From: Glandiceps talaboti
Lineage: Eukaryota > Hemichordata > Enteropneusta > Spengelidae
Direction of reading: 5' to 3'
Assembly (NCBI RefSeq): GCF_964340395.1
Contig: NC_135561.1
Location: 17,375,240-17,439,239, forward strand
DNA: 64,000 bases
In this document: positions 49,801-59,433 of the stretch, in pieces
Position numbering within the stretch: position 1 is the stretch's first letter
Layout: each line of letters opens with the position of its first letter
Program-made: the position numbers and the translations under genes
The notes under the pieces: generated by a model
What the model was told of the DNA's origin: nothing
Database searches by the model: none
What the model saw: the letters and a program-made list of their open reading frames with translations, nothing else

Positions 49801-51819
49801 AACTTTCCACGAGAATAGTCCTTGAAATTAATTGTTATATTCGTAGCCTAATGACGAACCAAATTTACCCAACTACGTTGTATCAAAAATAATCGAAACG
49901 GTAGAATTTTCCGTCTTGTTAAGGATGACATGAACTGAGCAAATATTCAAAATTCTTCTAGTTCCTCACCAGGGTACAACATGAGAAAGTGGTATTTTTT
50001 GTATTATGTGTGATGCTTGCATGACATTTCATGAAACTGGATTTTATTATTAAACCTTAACAAACGCTTCCCTGAGGCACGACATTATCATAAGTAAAAG
50101 GGTGGCGGTATATTCAGAGGGTAAAAATCCGACGTTACCAGGCATTTTTTTTATCCAAGTGACTGATCAAGAGCTGACATGGCGTTACTTTTGAAAAGAA
50201 AAATATGTTAAGTATGTTGTTTAGTGTTATAGTAAGGATTACATTGGATGGTCATTATGTTCTGAGCCGATTTTGACTATAATGCTAGCCTCATTTGCAT
50301 TCTTAATCCAAAGTGAGTCTTAAACGTACAAATGCTATGAAGGGATGTCATTCAGAAAAGTCTTTTAAACAATCTTGCTTAACGCGACCTCTCCAAAATA
50401 GAGTAACAGTTAAAGTATTGGTAAAACTTACTTAGAGGGATTCAGTTGTGCATTGGCTAGAAATTATTGGAAATTAACAAGGCTAGAATCTTCTTCTTTG
50501 TTGTGGCATATAATCTAGGTAATATAATATGGTGTTGGACTTGTTGTACGTAATAGGAAGCTCTTATAAAGAAAAAACTTAAACTTTATACCCGCAAAGC
50601 CCAGCACCCCAATGTTCCTCTTTAAGTGTAAGGTGTGTGGCGTGACATTTACACCGAATATTCAGCCAAGGCATCAATAATCACACGATGTTTTGACCCT
50701 TTTTCAGATCAATGGTAAATCCGAGGAAACCACAAAAGCAGAGACAATGACTATAACACATGATGACGACGCGATCACCGTTCGCCTCCACGATGCCGGT
50801 CTAACCTTGATCTGGCAAGGTCATGAACACAAATTCTATGCCGAGCTCGAAGATTCACGCTACAATGGAGCACTCTGTGGTCTTTTGGGAAATGCTGATG
50901 GAGATAAGACGAACGACTTCCGGAAGAGAGATGGCTTGTTCACTGATGACATCAATGAGTTTGGGGAGAGTTGGAGAGTTCCAGGAAGGAGGTAAGCGTG
51001 GAGCTATTTAATTTTCTAATTACAAAATTCCCATTTAATCGGTATCACCTTTACCCAATTCATTCATAAATTATCATATTGAACATGTTTCGAAAATTTC
51101 ACCAGATTTTCCCTTTTTATAAACATACATACTGTAAAGCTGACGCCAATTCTTTGAATTTTAATTTGTACTTTCTTTTCAACCTTTAACATTCATTTCC
51201 ATAATTAACTTTGGTCCTGTTCAAATCATAAAGATGATAGAGTGTAAAGGTACATGTGACTGAAACGAATAGTATTTATACTAATAATGTAATCTCTTAG
51301 TTTTATTGTGTAAATGGTATTGTAAGGATAGAACTTTTTTTTTCATTTTCATGTCATCACACAATTAAATGTTAACATATTTTGTTATGCATGTATCCTC
51401 GTAGTGTATTTTATCATCTCATTGATTAGTTAGGATGATGGACTAGATTAGTCCCTAGTGGACTGTATGTATCCATGGTCCTCACCAGAAGCACACACTA
51501 TCATTTATAGTAAAACGTTTATTGTAGGTACTATATTATTAGCTATTGTATATTTTAATTTTTATGTTATGTTTTCATTTTCTGGTGAAAGTAGGTTCAG
51601 TTCAATTGACATGATTAACAGCTCTTTGTAATGTCATTGACGTAATGTATACGTAACAATATAGTTTATTTGTGACAGTCTATTCTGTATTCAGTACACA
51701 AACATTATAAGTTGCCTTGGCCAATATACTACAAGAAATTAAATGTTGTTGTTAATAGACTAATGTATTGCATTTTTTCTGTCACACACAGCTGTCCACT
51801 CAAAGTAACACCGCAATAA
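35288..51819 (+). CDS. Gene B: secreted protein with eight cysteine modules and a C-terminal vWD domain (complete)
   Basis: Thirteen exons join in one frame: 35288-35365, 35605-35638, 40505-40627, 43717-43848, 44550-44672, 45009-45140, 45930-46052, 46515-46646, 47638-47760, 48223-48345, 49372-49610, 50708-50991 and 51792-51819. The sum is 1674 nt, 557 residues plus stop. Residues 1-23 form a signal peptide; K35-R36 is a likely convertase site. Residues 38-374 are eight cysteine modules ending in CC, six of them forming three alternating pairs. Residues 375-550 form a complete vWD domain: [45 protein letters not shown] and a closing Cys. Every module exon is phase 1-1, which permits in-frame duplication. 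A TATA box precedes the start by 78 bases. Secretion is inferred. The vWD suggests assembly or protein binding outside the cell; no partner can be named. Confidence 0.87.
35605..35638 (+). CDS. Gene B exon 2: propeptide with Lys-Arg site
   Basis: A 34-base exon between a TTTTTCAG acceptor and GTAAGT donor, encoding ILTEHLMEKRM and one base of the next codon. Length and Lys-Arg position match gene A exon 2. Confidence 0.78.
36819..36881. repeat. Perfect 63-bp palindrome in gene B intron 2
   Basis: Arms of 31 bases are exact reverse complements around a single T at 36850, starting CGAGAGGGAACTAAG. There is effectively no loop. No open frame and no obvious flanking duplication. Confidence 0.95.
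37852..38045. repeat. (TTTA)n and (TTTG)n microsatellite, gene B intron 2
   Basis: TTTA units, then TTCG and TTTG units and GGTT units in succession. Confidence 0.95.
38283..38472. repeat. Short degenerate repeats of ATTACAAATGTCGGC type
   Basis: About seven copies of a 15-25-base unit (TTATTACAAATGTTGGCG and variants). A reverse-complement copy (AATTGCCGACATTTGTAG) lies at 37504-37521, so the two sites could be ends of one element about 970 bases long (inference). Confidence 0.55.
38750..39390. repeat. Degenerate tandem repeat with about 51-base period, gene B intron 2
   Basis: TTTCCCACAGCCATGTACTAGC-like units begin near 38958, 39009 and 39060, spaced 51 bases. Further diverged copies of ATGTACCAGCTATG and GCTGTAACAGC spread on both sides. 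Confidence 0.7.
40505..40627 (+). CDS. Gene B exon 3: cysteine module
   Basis: A 123-base phase 1-1 exon encoding SPECTAVGGMCQNQ, NPC and LCGGPASHQCCVG: six cysteines ending in CC. It follows a 4.9 kb intron that contains repeats and a perfect palindrome. Confidence 0.87.
   Translation: MAQSVQQSEECARTKIPTHAYRHRTLLLACVVDLPVINAV
41495..41635 (+). repeat. Dispersed repeat copy in gene B intron 3
   Basis: About 130 bases, including ACAGGAAAGCTTGCCATCC and GCGATCCCCT, match 60362-60508 on the opposite strand. Both give an open stretch with STGKLAI and PGY. No further identity recognised. Confidence 0.6.
41785..41826 (-). ncRNA. Hammerhead ribozyme motif, type I (element copy 2, minus strand)
   Basis: Mirror copy on the opposite arm. 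The spacer between the two arms is 15 bases shorter than in copy 1. Confidence 0.78.
41835..41876 (+). ncRNA. Hammerhead ribozyme motif, type I (element copy 2, plus strand)
   Basis: Identical in sequence to the copy 1 ribozyme; core CUGACGA at 41839-41845, predicted cleavage after A41872. The element lies in intron 3 of gene B, in the transcribed orientation for this strand, so it would be present in gene B pre-mRNA. Confidence 0.8.
43717..43848 (+). CDS. Gene B exon 4: long module, unit 1
   Basis: A 132-base phase 1-1 exon (44 residues) with DPCES, GNCQDIS, CDGWCETGLC and IQCCVPHG: seven cysteines. Nearly the same as exons 6 and 8. The acceptor is TTTAAAG, an unusual purine-rich end, but the same exon start recurs in the other copies. 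Confidence 0.88.
44038..44127. repeat. (GA)n in gene B intron 4
   Basis: About 44 GA units after an AGACAGACAGG start. Sits in the intron after long-module exon 4; comparable GACA repeats sit after exons 6 and 8. Confidence 0.95.
44550..44672 (+). CDS. Gene B exon 5: short module, unit 1
   Basis: A 123-base phase 1-1 exon encoding DSACEDVGGECRDENK, EPC, LGLCSGP and YRCCIG: six cysteines. Paralogous to exons 7 and 9; the intron before it also aligns with theirs. Confidence 0.9.
45009..45140 (+). CDS. Gene B exon 6: long module, unit 2
   Basis: 132 bases, phase 1-1, with DPCESSPPYGENGNCQDIS and CDGWCETGLCSGPANIQCC. Differs from exon 4 at only a few residues, so the duplication is young. Confidence 0.9.
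45240..45362. repeat. (CAGA)n-(CA)n in gene B intron 6
   Basis: Same intron position as the repeats at 44038 and 46836, consistent with co-duplication of the unit. Confidence 0.95.
45930..46052 (+). CDS. Gene B exon 7: short module, unit 2
   Basis: 123 bases, phase 1-1, with DSQCIDAGGECQDQNKDPC, PGLCSGP and YMCCLG. The acceptor context TTTCATTCCCTTGCAG is almost the same as that of exon 5. Confidence 0.9.
46515..46646 (+). CDS. Gene B exon 8: long module, unit 3
   Basis: 132 bases, phase 1-1, with DPCESAPPYGVGGQCQSTS, CDGWCVTGLCSGPANVQCC. It is more diverged from exons 4 and 6 than those are from each other. Confidence 0.9.
46836..46881. repeat. (CAGA)n in gene B intron 8
   Basis: GACA units after ACACACACAAAGAGATACA; the third repeat at the equivalent intron position. 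Confidence 0.95.
47638..47760 (+). CDS. Gene B exon 9: short module, unit 3
   Basis: 123 bases, phase 1-1, with DSQCTDIGGDCHDLNKDPC, RGLCSGP and YRCCVG. Paralogous to exons 5 and 7. Confidence 0.9.
48223..48345 (+). CDS. Gene B exon 10: final cysteine module
   Basis: 123 bases, phase 1-1, with DPCTTAPPNGPGGICQ, DATLC and LVCCCPAG: three cysteines in a row where other modules have two. Together with gene A exon 5 it forms the module type that always precedes the vWD domain. Confidence 0.88.
49372..49610 (+). CDS. Gene B exon 11: vWD domain, first half
   Basis: 239 bases, phase 1 in and phase 0 out. Encodes [40 protein letters not shown] and a NNT sequon, ending NTVL before a GTGAGT donor. 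The same length and boundaries occur in gene A. Confidence 0.92.
50708..50991 (+). CDS. Gene B exon 12: vWD domain, second half
   Basis: 284 bases after a TTTTTCAG acceptor. Encodes INGKSEE, VRLHDAGLTLIWQG, the CGLLGNADGDKTNDF calcium-site-like segment and FGESWRVPGR. It ends in phase 2 at a GTAAGC donor; reading through the donor meets an in-frame TAA at once, so the splice to exon 13 is needed to reach the domain's last cysteine. Confidence 0.9.
51792..51819 (+). CDS. Gene B exon 13: C-terminal residues and stop
   Basis: After a TTTTTTCTGTCACACACAG acceptor, 28 bases complete a split Ser codon and encode CPLKVTPQ then TAA. The cysteine is where a vWD domain is expected to close after its W-x-x-P segment. 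The stop codon overlaps an AATAAA signal. Confidence 0.75.
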
Positions 51820-51820
51820 A
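51815..51820 (+). promoter_or_regulatory. Putative polyadenylation signal of gene B, overlapping the stop codon
   Basis: AATAAA contains the TAA stop of exon 13. A T/G-rich stretch follows about 30 bases later (near 51848-51870), as expected downstream of a cleavage site. If used, the 3' UTR would be only about 15-30 bases. Confidence 0.5.
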
Positions 51821-51896
51821 ATGACTACTTGGAAGACCTACATGCTGTTTGAAATGTTTTATTTTGGTTTACTTGTACATCAAGGAGCTAGGACTT

Positions 51897-52350
51897 CTAC
51901 TAGGCATTATTAATCTTTAGAAATGGTGCACAGATCATGCTAATCAAAATGGATATCAAAATGCACAGATTAATTATGTGAAACACCGCCTTTTTAAAGT
52001 ATCCTGTCGCACATATCTCTTTTCGTTAACACCTGCATATTTGTCTTTGACCCATGGAATATTATGGAGATTCATTAACTCTTTACGGAAGTGTTTAGAC
52101 AGTTTTGGATAGTGTGGGGCTTGAATATTCAGCTGATATTACATCTATTCACATGGACATCAATGGGAATCTAATGGGAATTATTAATCTTCAGAAATGG
52201 TGCACAGATTATTTACTCAAAATAGGGAGCAAAATGTATAAATTAATATGCAGCAGTATCTTACCAAAGTATCTTGGCACAACTAGTTCTTTCCTTCAGC
52301 ATTTACATGCCTGTCAAATTTATAGTTTGACTCATGGAATGATACAAAAT
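51897..52350 (+). repeat. Diverged tandem duplication downstream of gene B
   Basis: ATTATTAATCTTTAGAAATGG at 51907 and ATTATTAATCTTCAGAAATGG at 52180 begin two copies with GTGCACAGAT and GACCCATGGAAT / GACTCATGGAAT landmarks, period about 273 bases. Confidence 0.6.
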
Positions 52351-52494
52351 GTATATCAAGGTTTGGAAAAGTGATGGTTAAAGGTGCTGGGTTTCATTAT
52401 TGATTGGGATCAACAGATTTTGCAGTACAAAATATGTTATGTACTTACTCTTCTAAACAGAAATTAAATGGGGTAGAATGAATTCATTCAATGT

Positions 52495-52498
<4 letters not shown>

Positions 52499-52593
<95 letters not shown>

Positions 52594-52645
52594 GTGAGTG
52601 AAGTGAAGTGAAGTGAAGTGAAGTGAAGTGAAGTGAAGTGAAGTA
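52499..52645. repeat. (GA)n followed by (GTGAA)n
   Basis: About 45 GA units, then GTGA and a GTGAA pentamer array. Confidence 0.95.
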
Positions 52646-54311
52646 ATTAAAAATGAACTGCTTTCGCCCAATTTAAAGCAGTTAGGTGTCGCTGTATTTG
52701 TATAAACCACAGAGAAAAAAATCATGGTTTCTCATCAAGGAAAAATTAAATTCAAAAGTGATGCCCCGTGACGAGATGTTCTTTGTTTCTTTTTTTTAAA
52801 AACTCCATTATTTTGATCAATCTAATCATACACTGAGGACACACGTTCTGATAATTTACACAAGCACCAAGTAGCGATTATGTATATCTATAGATAATGG
52901 CTAAATCCGTGCATATTCTATGTAACACTGGTGAATTATTAGAATTTTAAACAAATATTTGGAAAGCATTATGTAAATCAATATTGATATCATGCACACT
53001 TCACTACAGGCTCCAGACTGTACTTCCATACACGTGTATTATTAACATTTATATGGTAGGCATAATATCTACCTACCTATTTATTCATTTATTTATATTA
53101 ATTGAGGGGATTTTCGTGTGGAATTATACATACTTGCTAAATGTCCATTATTACTAAATTGAACATTTATAATACATTCATACAGTAACAAGTACAACTC
53201 TTGCCATATGATGCTGGTTTTGACTGTAGTGTCATTTTACAAACGTATAGTATGTAAACATCATCGTGTCGGAACTCATATTTCTACTAATACAACAACT
53301 TGGTTTGTCAGTTATAGCGCCCCCTATTCGAAAAAGCCAATTTGACCAATTATATTATACACAATTCACACACACACACAAAACTTCAAACTGATATGAA
53401 AAACAAACGTACACCGTTGTAAAACAGATCCGTCTATGGTGGCGCTCGAATGCCATAATCAGACGTTTGCATGATATGTCAGAATAGTCCATTTCTCATC
53501 AGAATATGATTTTTCTCGACCAAGTCATACTTCTACAGTCACATTGTCATCCATTCAGAAAACATTGCAGATACTGCGTGGTCGATCCAATCGCATTGTC
53601 CTCAACTTGACAACGTGTTTGACCGGAAATTATGATGTTACAGTAACGGGTAGAAAACTGTTGAAAATAGTGGTTTGGTCCAAAAATATGCGAACGTGTG
53701 CTCATAAAGTGGGAGACTAAAGTGTATGCAAAGGATTGTTCATGAACACTATCACACAGAATTAGGTGAGAAGCTTTGTTGTTGTATTGATGATTAGAAG
53801 ATTCCTGCCAAAGCTCAGTCCTGCTGTGATAAAATTTCATTTCTACTTACATCGTTAGCTTACCATTTGAAGGGAAACCTAGAGTGAGTATACTACAACA
53901 CATTATCCATGATTGGTACAGAAAATTCAGCGAGGTGCGTGATACACATTTATTTATTCAAATGAGTCGAGTCCTACACATAGGGTTCAAATCAGTACAG
54001 CCCAAATAGGGACTTGAACATTTTCATATCTAGTGGAAGGCGCTAATTACATCGATATTGTATAAATTATCAAGCTGGAATCTCTACAGCCATTATTACA
54101 CTATGTGTATAACTGCCCGAATATTTTAATATACACAAAAAATTTCAGACACTTATTGCCATCTATTGTGTTATCATCCGACGTCGGCTGCTACAGGCAA
54201 TTTGGTATAATTCACTGATTTTCTTTTCAGCTATCTTTTCCTTCAAACAATTCCAAACTCATAGAAAATAGAAAAAAACGTTAAAAAACACGTAGACGAA
54301 TCATTTATATT
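52646..54311. other. Intergenic, no gene recognised
   Basis: Unique AT-rich sequence with a short (CA)n near 53368. No coding signal seen. Confidence 0.5.
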
Positions 54312-54610
54312 AGGAAGCCTTCGGTATTTACATGGGGTCCGAGAGGGCCCGGAGAAATCAGGCTTGGGCTGATATTTCAAATGTAACCCCCCCCCCCCGA
54401 TTCCGCCGCGGTAATAAGTGGCCTTCCCTTAACCAACCCGGATGGTAGTTATGGGATTTGGAACCAGTGACACCGATGGGATGACAACCCCCCCCCCTCC
54501 CCCCCCCAAAAAAAAACAACCAAAAAAACCAAAAAAAAACCCAACAACAACCACCACCACACAATTCAATGTTAGACAATATAATGAGTCAAAGTAAAAT
54601 GTTACCTCTC

Positions 54611-56376
54611 TCGACTGCATACCTGGCTTGATAGCAATAGCCCAATTGTTGATGAACAGGCTGGGTTTCGTAAGAAGTACTGCACGTCAGACAACATTTT
54701 CATCTTAAGTACAGCTATTTCTAATTACCTAGCTCAAAGCAAAGGGAGGTTGTACATTGCATTCATAGACTTTGAGAAAGCGTTTGATCGCATTGATCAT
54801 TATAGCTTGTTTTATAAATTAATTAACTGTGGAGTCAAGGGTAAATTATATCGTGTAATACGTTCTATGTATCAGAATGTTAGGGCATGTGTTAGGTCAG
54901 CCGGAGGTATAACTGACTTCTTTACATGTAGCTTCGGTGTCCAACAAGGCTCTGTACTATCTCCACTCTTATTCAGTATCTATGTAAACGACTTAGGGGA
55001 GTACCTAAGCAATACACATCAATTCTCTGGTGCGCAAATAGGCCTAATTAAGCTTACTTACCTCCTTTTTGCCGATGATCTCACATTTGTTAGTACTTCT
55101 AAGATAGGTTTACAACGTTCATTAAACAATTTGCATGAATATTGTTGTAAATGGAAACTAACGGTTAATATCGATAAAACCACAATTATTGTATTTAGAA
55201 GGGGTGGAAGTCTAAGAAAATATGAAAAGTGGTTGTACAATGGTCAACGAGTAAAGGTAGTCTCTTTCCAAAGCTATCTTGGTATAATGTTTTCGTGGAC
55301 TGGCAAATGGTTCCAAGCCCAAAAGGCTTTAAGTGAACAAGCAAATAGAGCTATATACAGTTTGATACGTAACCTACATAGATATGGTACTATACCCGCG
55401 AATGTCGCATTGAAAATTTTTGATTGTAAAATTCTGCCAATTCTCCTTTATGGCTCTGAAGTGTGGGGTTTCCATCCTGCTGAAGATACTGAAAAGACTC
55501 ACAACAAAATATTACGTTACATCCTGCAATTGTACAACAACACCCCCATCGTTGCCATAAGAGGAGAATTGGGAAGAGTTACCTTAAAGGTTTATAGATA
55601 CTGTAGAATTGTTAAATATTGGTTGAGGATTTTGAAAATGGATGAGGAAAGACTTGTTCGTAGATGTTACAAATTTCATTTAAGTAAAATTGACATAGTT
55701 AAATATAATTTTTGGGCTAGAGATGTTAGACATTTACTCCAAAGCTTTGGCTTTGGGGAGGTATGGGATCAACAAGGTGTTGGTGATGAATTGAGATTCC
55801 TAAAAATATTTAAACAGAGATGTATTGATATTGATACACAATTATGGTCTGAAAGTGTTAATACGTCTAGAAAACTTGATTGTTATGCTTCATTTAAAAG
55901 GGAATTGTCTCTGGAACCTTATTTAACCTCTCTTGATAAACCAATATTCAAACTGATGCTTTGTAGATTTAGAACCTCAACACATAATTTGAAAATCGAA
56001 ACTGGTCGTTGGAATGATACTCCAAGAGTAGAGAGACTTTGTGAAATGTGTAATTTAAACCAAGTAGAGGATGAATTCCACTTTTTACTTGTATGCCCAT
56101 TTTATACTTGTATAAGGTCAAAATATATTGCCAATTACTTTCATAATCCCCCACTGCACCACAAATTTGTATTACTTATGTCATCTCGAAAGGTTGACAC
56201 TCTCAGAAAACTTAGTAGATATATATTTTATGCCACTAAACTTAGAAAAGATAATACTAGAATCTCTGAAACTCAAACGGCCTGATGTTGTCTGGTGATC
56301 CGTTCATTTTTGTATATTTAAAGTTTGTATTTTTTGGCCGGTGGCCAACAATACTGAATAAACCATTGATTGATTG
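54611..56376 (+). mobile_element. 5'-truncated non-LTR retrotransposon with target-site duplication
   Basis: Flanked by a perfect 12-bp direct repeat, ATGTTACCTCTC (54599-54610 and 56377-56388). The 3' end has a GGCCGGTGGCC hairpin, AATAAA and a TTGA-unit tail. The body is one open reverse-transcriptase frame truncated at its 5' end. The intact frame and perfect duplication indicate a recent insertion. Confidence 0.88.
54612..56285 (+). CDS. LINE ORF2 C-terminal part: reverse transcriptase with zinc-binding tail
   Basis: The frame is open from the element's 5' end (WLDSNSPIVDEQAGFRKKYC) to the stop at 56283-56285, about 557 codons with no internal stop. Visible reverse-transcriptase blocks are AFIDFEKAFDRIDH, GVQQGSVLSPLLFSIYVND, the catalytic LLFADD near 55068-55085, and YLGIMFSW. 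Near the C terminus LCEMC...EFHFLLVC fits the C-x2-C...H-x4-C zinc-binding motif of LINE proteins. The N-terminal endonuclease and first reverse-transcriptase blocks are missing because of 5' truncation, so it cannot mobilise itself. Confidence 0.9.
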   Translation, partial: RLHTWLDSNSPIVDEQAGFRKKYCTSDNIFILSTAISNYLAQSKGRLYIAFIDFEKAFDRIDHYSLFYKLINCGVKGKLYRVIRSMYQNVRACVRSAGGITDFFTCSFGVQQGSVLSPLLFSIYVNDLGEYLSNTHQFSGAQIGLIKLTYLLFADDLTFVSTSKIGLQRSLNNLHEYCCKWKLTVNIDKTTIIVFRRGGSLRKYEKWLYNGQRVKVVSFQSYLGIMFSWTGKWFQAQKALSEQANRAIYSLIRNLHRYGTIPANVALKIFDCKILPILLYGSEVWGFHPAEDTEKTHNKILRYILQLYNNTPIVAIRGELGRVTLKVYRYCRIVKYWLRILKMDEERLVRRCYKFHLSKIDIVKYNFWARDVRHLLQSFGFGEVWDQQGVGDELRFLKIFKQRCIDIDTQLWSESVNTSRKLDCYASFKRELSLEPYLTSLDKPIFKLMLCRFRTSTHNLKIETGRWNDTPRVERLCEMCNLNQVEDEFHFLLVCPFYTCIRSKYIANYFHNPPLHHKFVLLMSSRKVDTLRKLSRYIFYATKLRKDNTRISETQTA

Positions 56377-56487
56377 ATGTTACCTCTCCTTGTCCCATTT
56401 TCTAGAATATGGCCCTCCCCTGAGAGCTGATTTGTAAAAGGTGCCCCCTTCCCATCCCTCTTCCGTGTACATAATGAAGGCTCCCTC

Positions 56488-56777
56488 CATATGACAATAA
56501 AATATGTTTGTTAACCCTCAAAAGATATGTAAAGAATATCACTTGGAGAGAATGTATGTTCTGTTGTTGGCTTGATTGCCATCTGAATATCGTTTATGCA
56601 GTCCATTGCATTCTATTACATATTGTGTGCAACTTTGCACAGACATATTACAAGGAGCATTTCAGCTGATCAGATGTTGCCAGGGTCATCTTTTTATTGT
56701 TATTGTCTTGAATAAGATTGATACTTAAAAAGATTATTTTTGGATTTTTGGATCATCATTGATACTAGTATACATGT

Positions 56778-56814
<37 letters not shown>

Positions 56815-59164
56815 TATGCATGCATATATTTAATTTGTATCTATGTGTATGCGGTGGGTCGATGGATATGTGACTGTTACCATTTGTTGTCAGCTTGTGC
56901 ATGTCAGCTTTATAAATATATAGTTATGAAGAATATTTAAACAACTTACCTCTGCACTCTGTATTTTCCCATATTTAAGCTTATTAGGTACCAGTGCATC
57001 ACACACCCTGGACAAACAGATACACAATATACACGACAGCATACTGTCGTATTAAGGCAATTCGGAGCAATTCACTTTAATTTTTATAATGTTACAAAAG
57101 TATCAACATCAATGTTTCAACGTCTCTGTATTTAATAGCATTAACTAATGACATGCCCGCATTGCTATTTTTATGATGTCATAATGTCTCGCCACAACAT
57201 ATAAATATGCCTCAATCCTGGTTTCATTAAATCCATTGCTAGACTAGTATTTCTCTTGGATGGTTCTTTAACAGCATTTCCAAGTCAAAGTAATCTAATA
57301 AATCATCTTTGTCGTGTAAGTATTGTAATGTACAATATCCTGTAATTGACGATTTGTGGATCTCTGCAAAGAAATGAATAGCCTGAATGGACTGTTCACA
57401 TTCCCTAATTACAAACGGTCCTAATACATACATCAGGAAAGTACTACAGAATGTGATAATATATATTTCTTGCATTTCAACTCTGGGCTTGGGATTTCTA
57501 ACGCAGTCGATTAATTTAGTTGGTTTCCTCGTCTTTTTAAGCAATTGCAAAATGTCACCAAAATATCAACACCTGTCATATTATTACTAAATCGAAAGGG
57601 TAACTATTTAAGCAATACAGAATGCACATATTTTGTAACCAAACTATTTCCTTAAACAAACACATGCAATATTAAATAACAAAGAATATACTATATGCAT
57701 AAAATCTATCCCGATTTTCAATCGTGCCTGACGAGCAAGTACATACGTATACAGATATACGAAGGTATAAGCTGAGATACCAAACAAACTGAAGTGTCTA
57801 AGTGCAATCTAGGTGCTGACCAACATACGTCATATAGAGACCATCAGAAATTGATTCACTCCAAATGTCATAAAACTGTATAAATTGCAAATGGAATGTA
57901 GTAATATTACTGCCATATTTGCTATTTGCAAATAGTTTAAAGTATGAAACATTCAACTTATTGTTGCTAACTTCTTCGATTGTTAAATATCGTCACGGAC
58001 CAATATTTGAATATTTATTATTTCGTCTCTTTATAAAAATAGATCAAATTCACTTTTAAATTGAGCTACTAAACAAATAGTTTTAACCCTGGCTTTTATC
58101 AGTTGAATGGCGAGAAAACTAGGCATTGATATATTGTGATCAGTTGAGTGTAAAAATAATCTCATTGTTCTTATCACAGAAAAGATTAATGAGAGCATAT
58201 GGTCTTAGTGTATGAAAAGTCAGACTTACGGTGACGATATCATTGTAAGTTAATTTTCTCCAATGATTTCACAGTTTATTTACATCCAATGACATAGAAG
58301 ATATATATGACATCGTTGTTCAATGATAGAAATGTAAACAGTCACTTTCTTATAGTAAGAGTTTGGATAATTAAGGCCAGATGAGAAAATTTAATCATGC
58401 TTTCGGTAGAGGTAACTGGCGAACCCTAATACATCTGTGTCTGTTAAGCTATTCATGTGTGCTCCTGTGATCCGGTACGAGTGTAGCCTGATGTAGTGAG
58501 TAGTTTAGTGTGAAGTTCACAGAGCGTGACAGTATAAACAAGACAGCGTAGTAACAAGACAACATAGGAGTGTCCTAACTATTGCAACAGTAATCAAATT
58601 GATTCATTGCAATCGTTGCCAAGGTCTTAAGCAAACTGCATATATATTGTAATTAGCAATCCTTGCAATAACACTCTAGATTTGTGAAACTTAGATAGAC
58701 GCATCCTGTTCATTTGTGATATAATGTCGAAAACACACATTTGCAATTGGTGTAAATGTATTAAATCTTTGATATTGTTACAGTAACACAAGTGTGGAAT
58801 GGTTGTTGATGTTTCTGTTTTCTTTTAAGCAGACAGTTTTTCTTTCGTATATATGGCTATTTGATAAACAGTCTTCCCGAGCTGTTTGCGTATAATATCT
58901 ATACTACAATATAGTCCCGTGTTTATAGGTTTAACAATGCAACAGATTTCCTACATGCACGGAATTAACATTTCATCACCTCTCATCGATAAGGTTCAAG
59001 CATGTATCACCAGCGAGCTGTCCTACGTCAGTCCTCCTGAATCTTATATTTACTGCATTCTGAATAGATAACTGAACTGCTTACGATAAGACCTGTTGGT
59101 CAATATTCAATTTCGTCTCAGAGATCAACGGACGACCCCAATAAATCCTTGACCAAAGGTGTAC
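56488..59164. other. Intergenic, with one unassigned minus-strand open frame
   Basis: (GT)n at 56777-56812. A minus-strand open stretch at 57550-57239 (about 100 residues, ending HPREILV and TAG) has protein-like composition but no initiator of its own, no recognisable domain and no clear acceptor. It could be a terminal exon or a chance frame. Confidence 0.35.
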
Positions 59165-59229
59165 GTTTTTACCTTCCGTAAGGAAGGTGATAATATACCG
59201 ATGAAGTCTGTGTGTCTGTGCGCGCGCGC

Positions 59230-59293
<64 letters not shown>

Positions 59294-59400
59294 CACGATT
59301 TCCGAAAGAACGGCTGCATCAATTCAAACGAAATTTCATAGACATGTTCCGTAGGGTAATGACCAGAACTGATTAGGTTTTAGTAATAATCCGATGAATA
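59165..59400. repeat. Repeat with CCTTCCGTAAGGAAGG hairpin and (GC)n-(GT)n core
   Basis: ACCTTCCGTAAGGAAGGT at 59171 precedes (GC)n at 59220-59243 and (GT)n at 59244-59291. A similar hairpin (CCTTCCTTACGGAAGG) ends a (CACAAA)n tract at 42466-42583. Confidence 0.6.
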
Positions 59401-59433
59401 TTAATGACCAATTTGAGTAATTAATCGATCGAA

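Larger units (their letters stand above)
54312..56487. repeat. G-run foldback element split by the LINE insertion
   Basis: The left end GGAAGCCTTCGGTATTTACA (54314) and right end TGTACATAATGAAGGCTCCC (56468-56487) are inverted versions of the same sequence. Between them are the G/C-run units typical of this family. Without the LINE it would span about 400 bases. Confidence 0.6.

Noticed and set aside
50992-50995. Termination of gene B at the TAA just after exon 12
   Set aside because: That TAA is inside a good GTAAGC donor, and exon 13 supplies the closing cysteine of the vWD domain in the right phase.
57239-57550. Minus-strand frame of about 100 residues as a real gene
   Set aside because: Composition looks protein-like but there is no domain, no clear acceptor and an upstream in-frame stop; kept only as an unassigned stretch.
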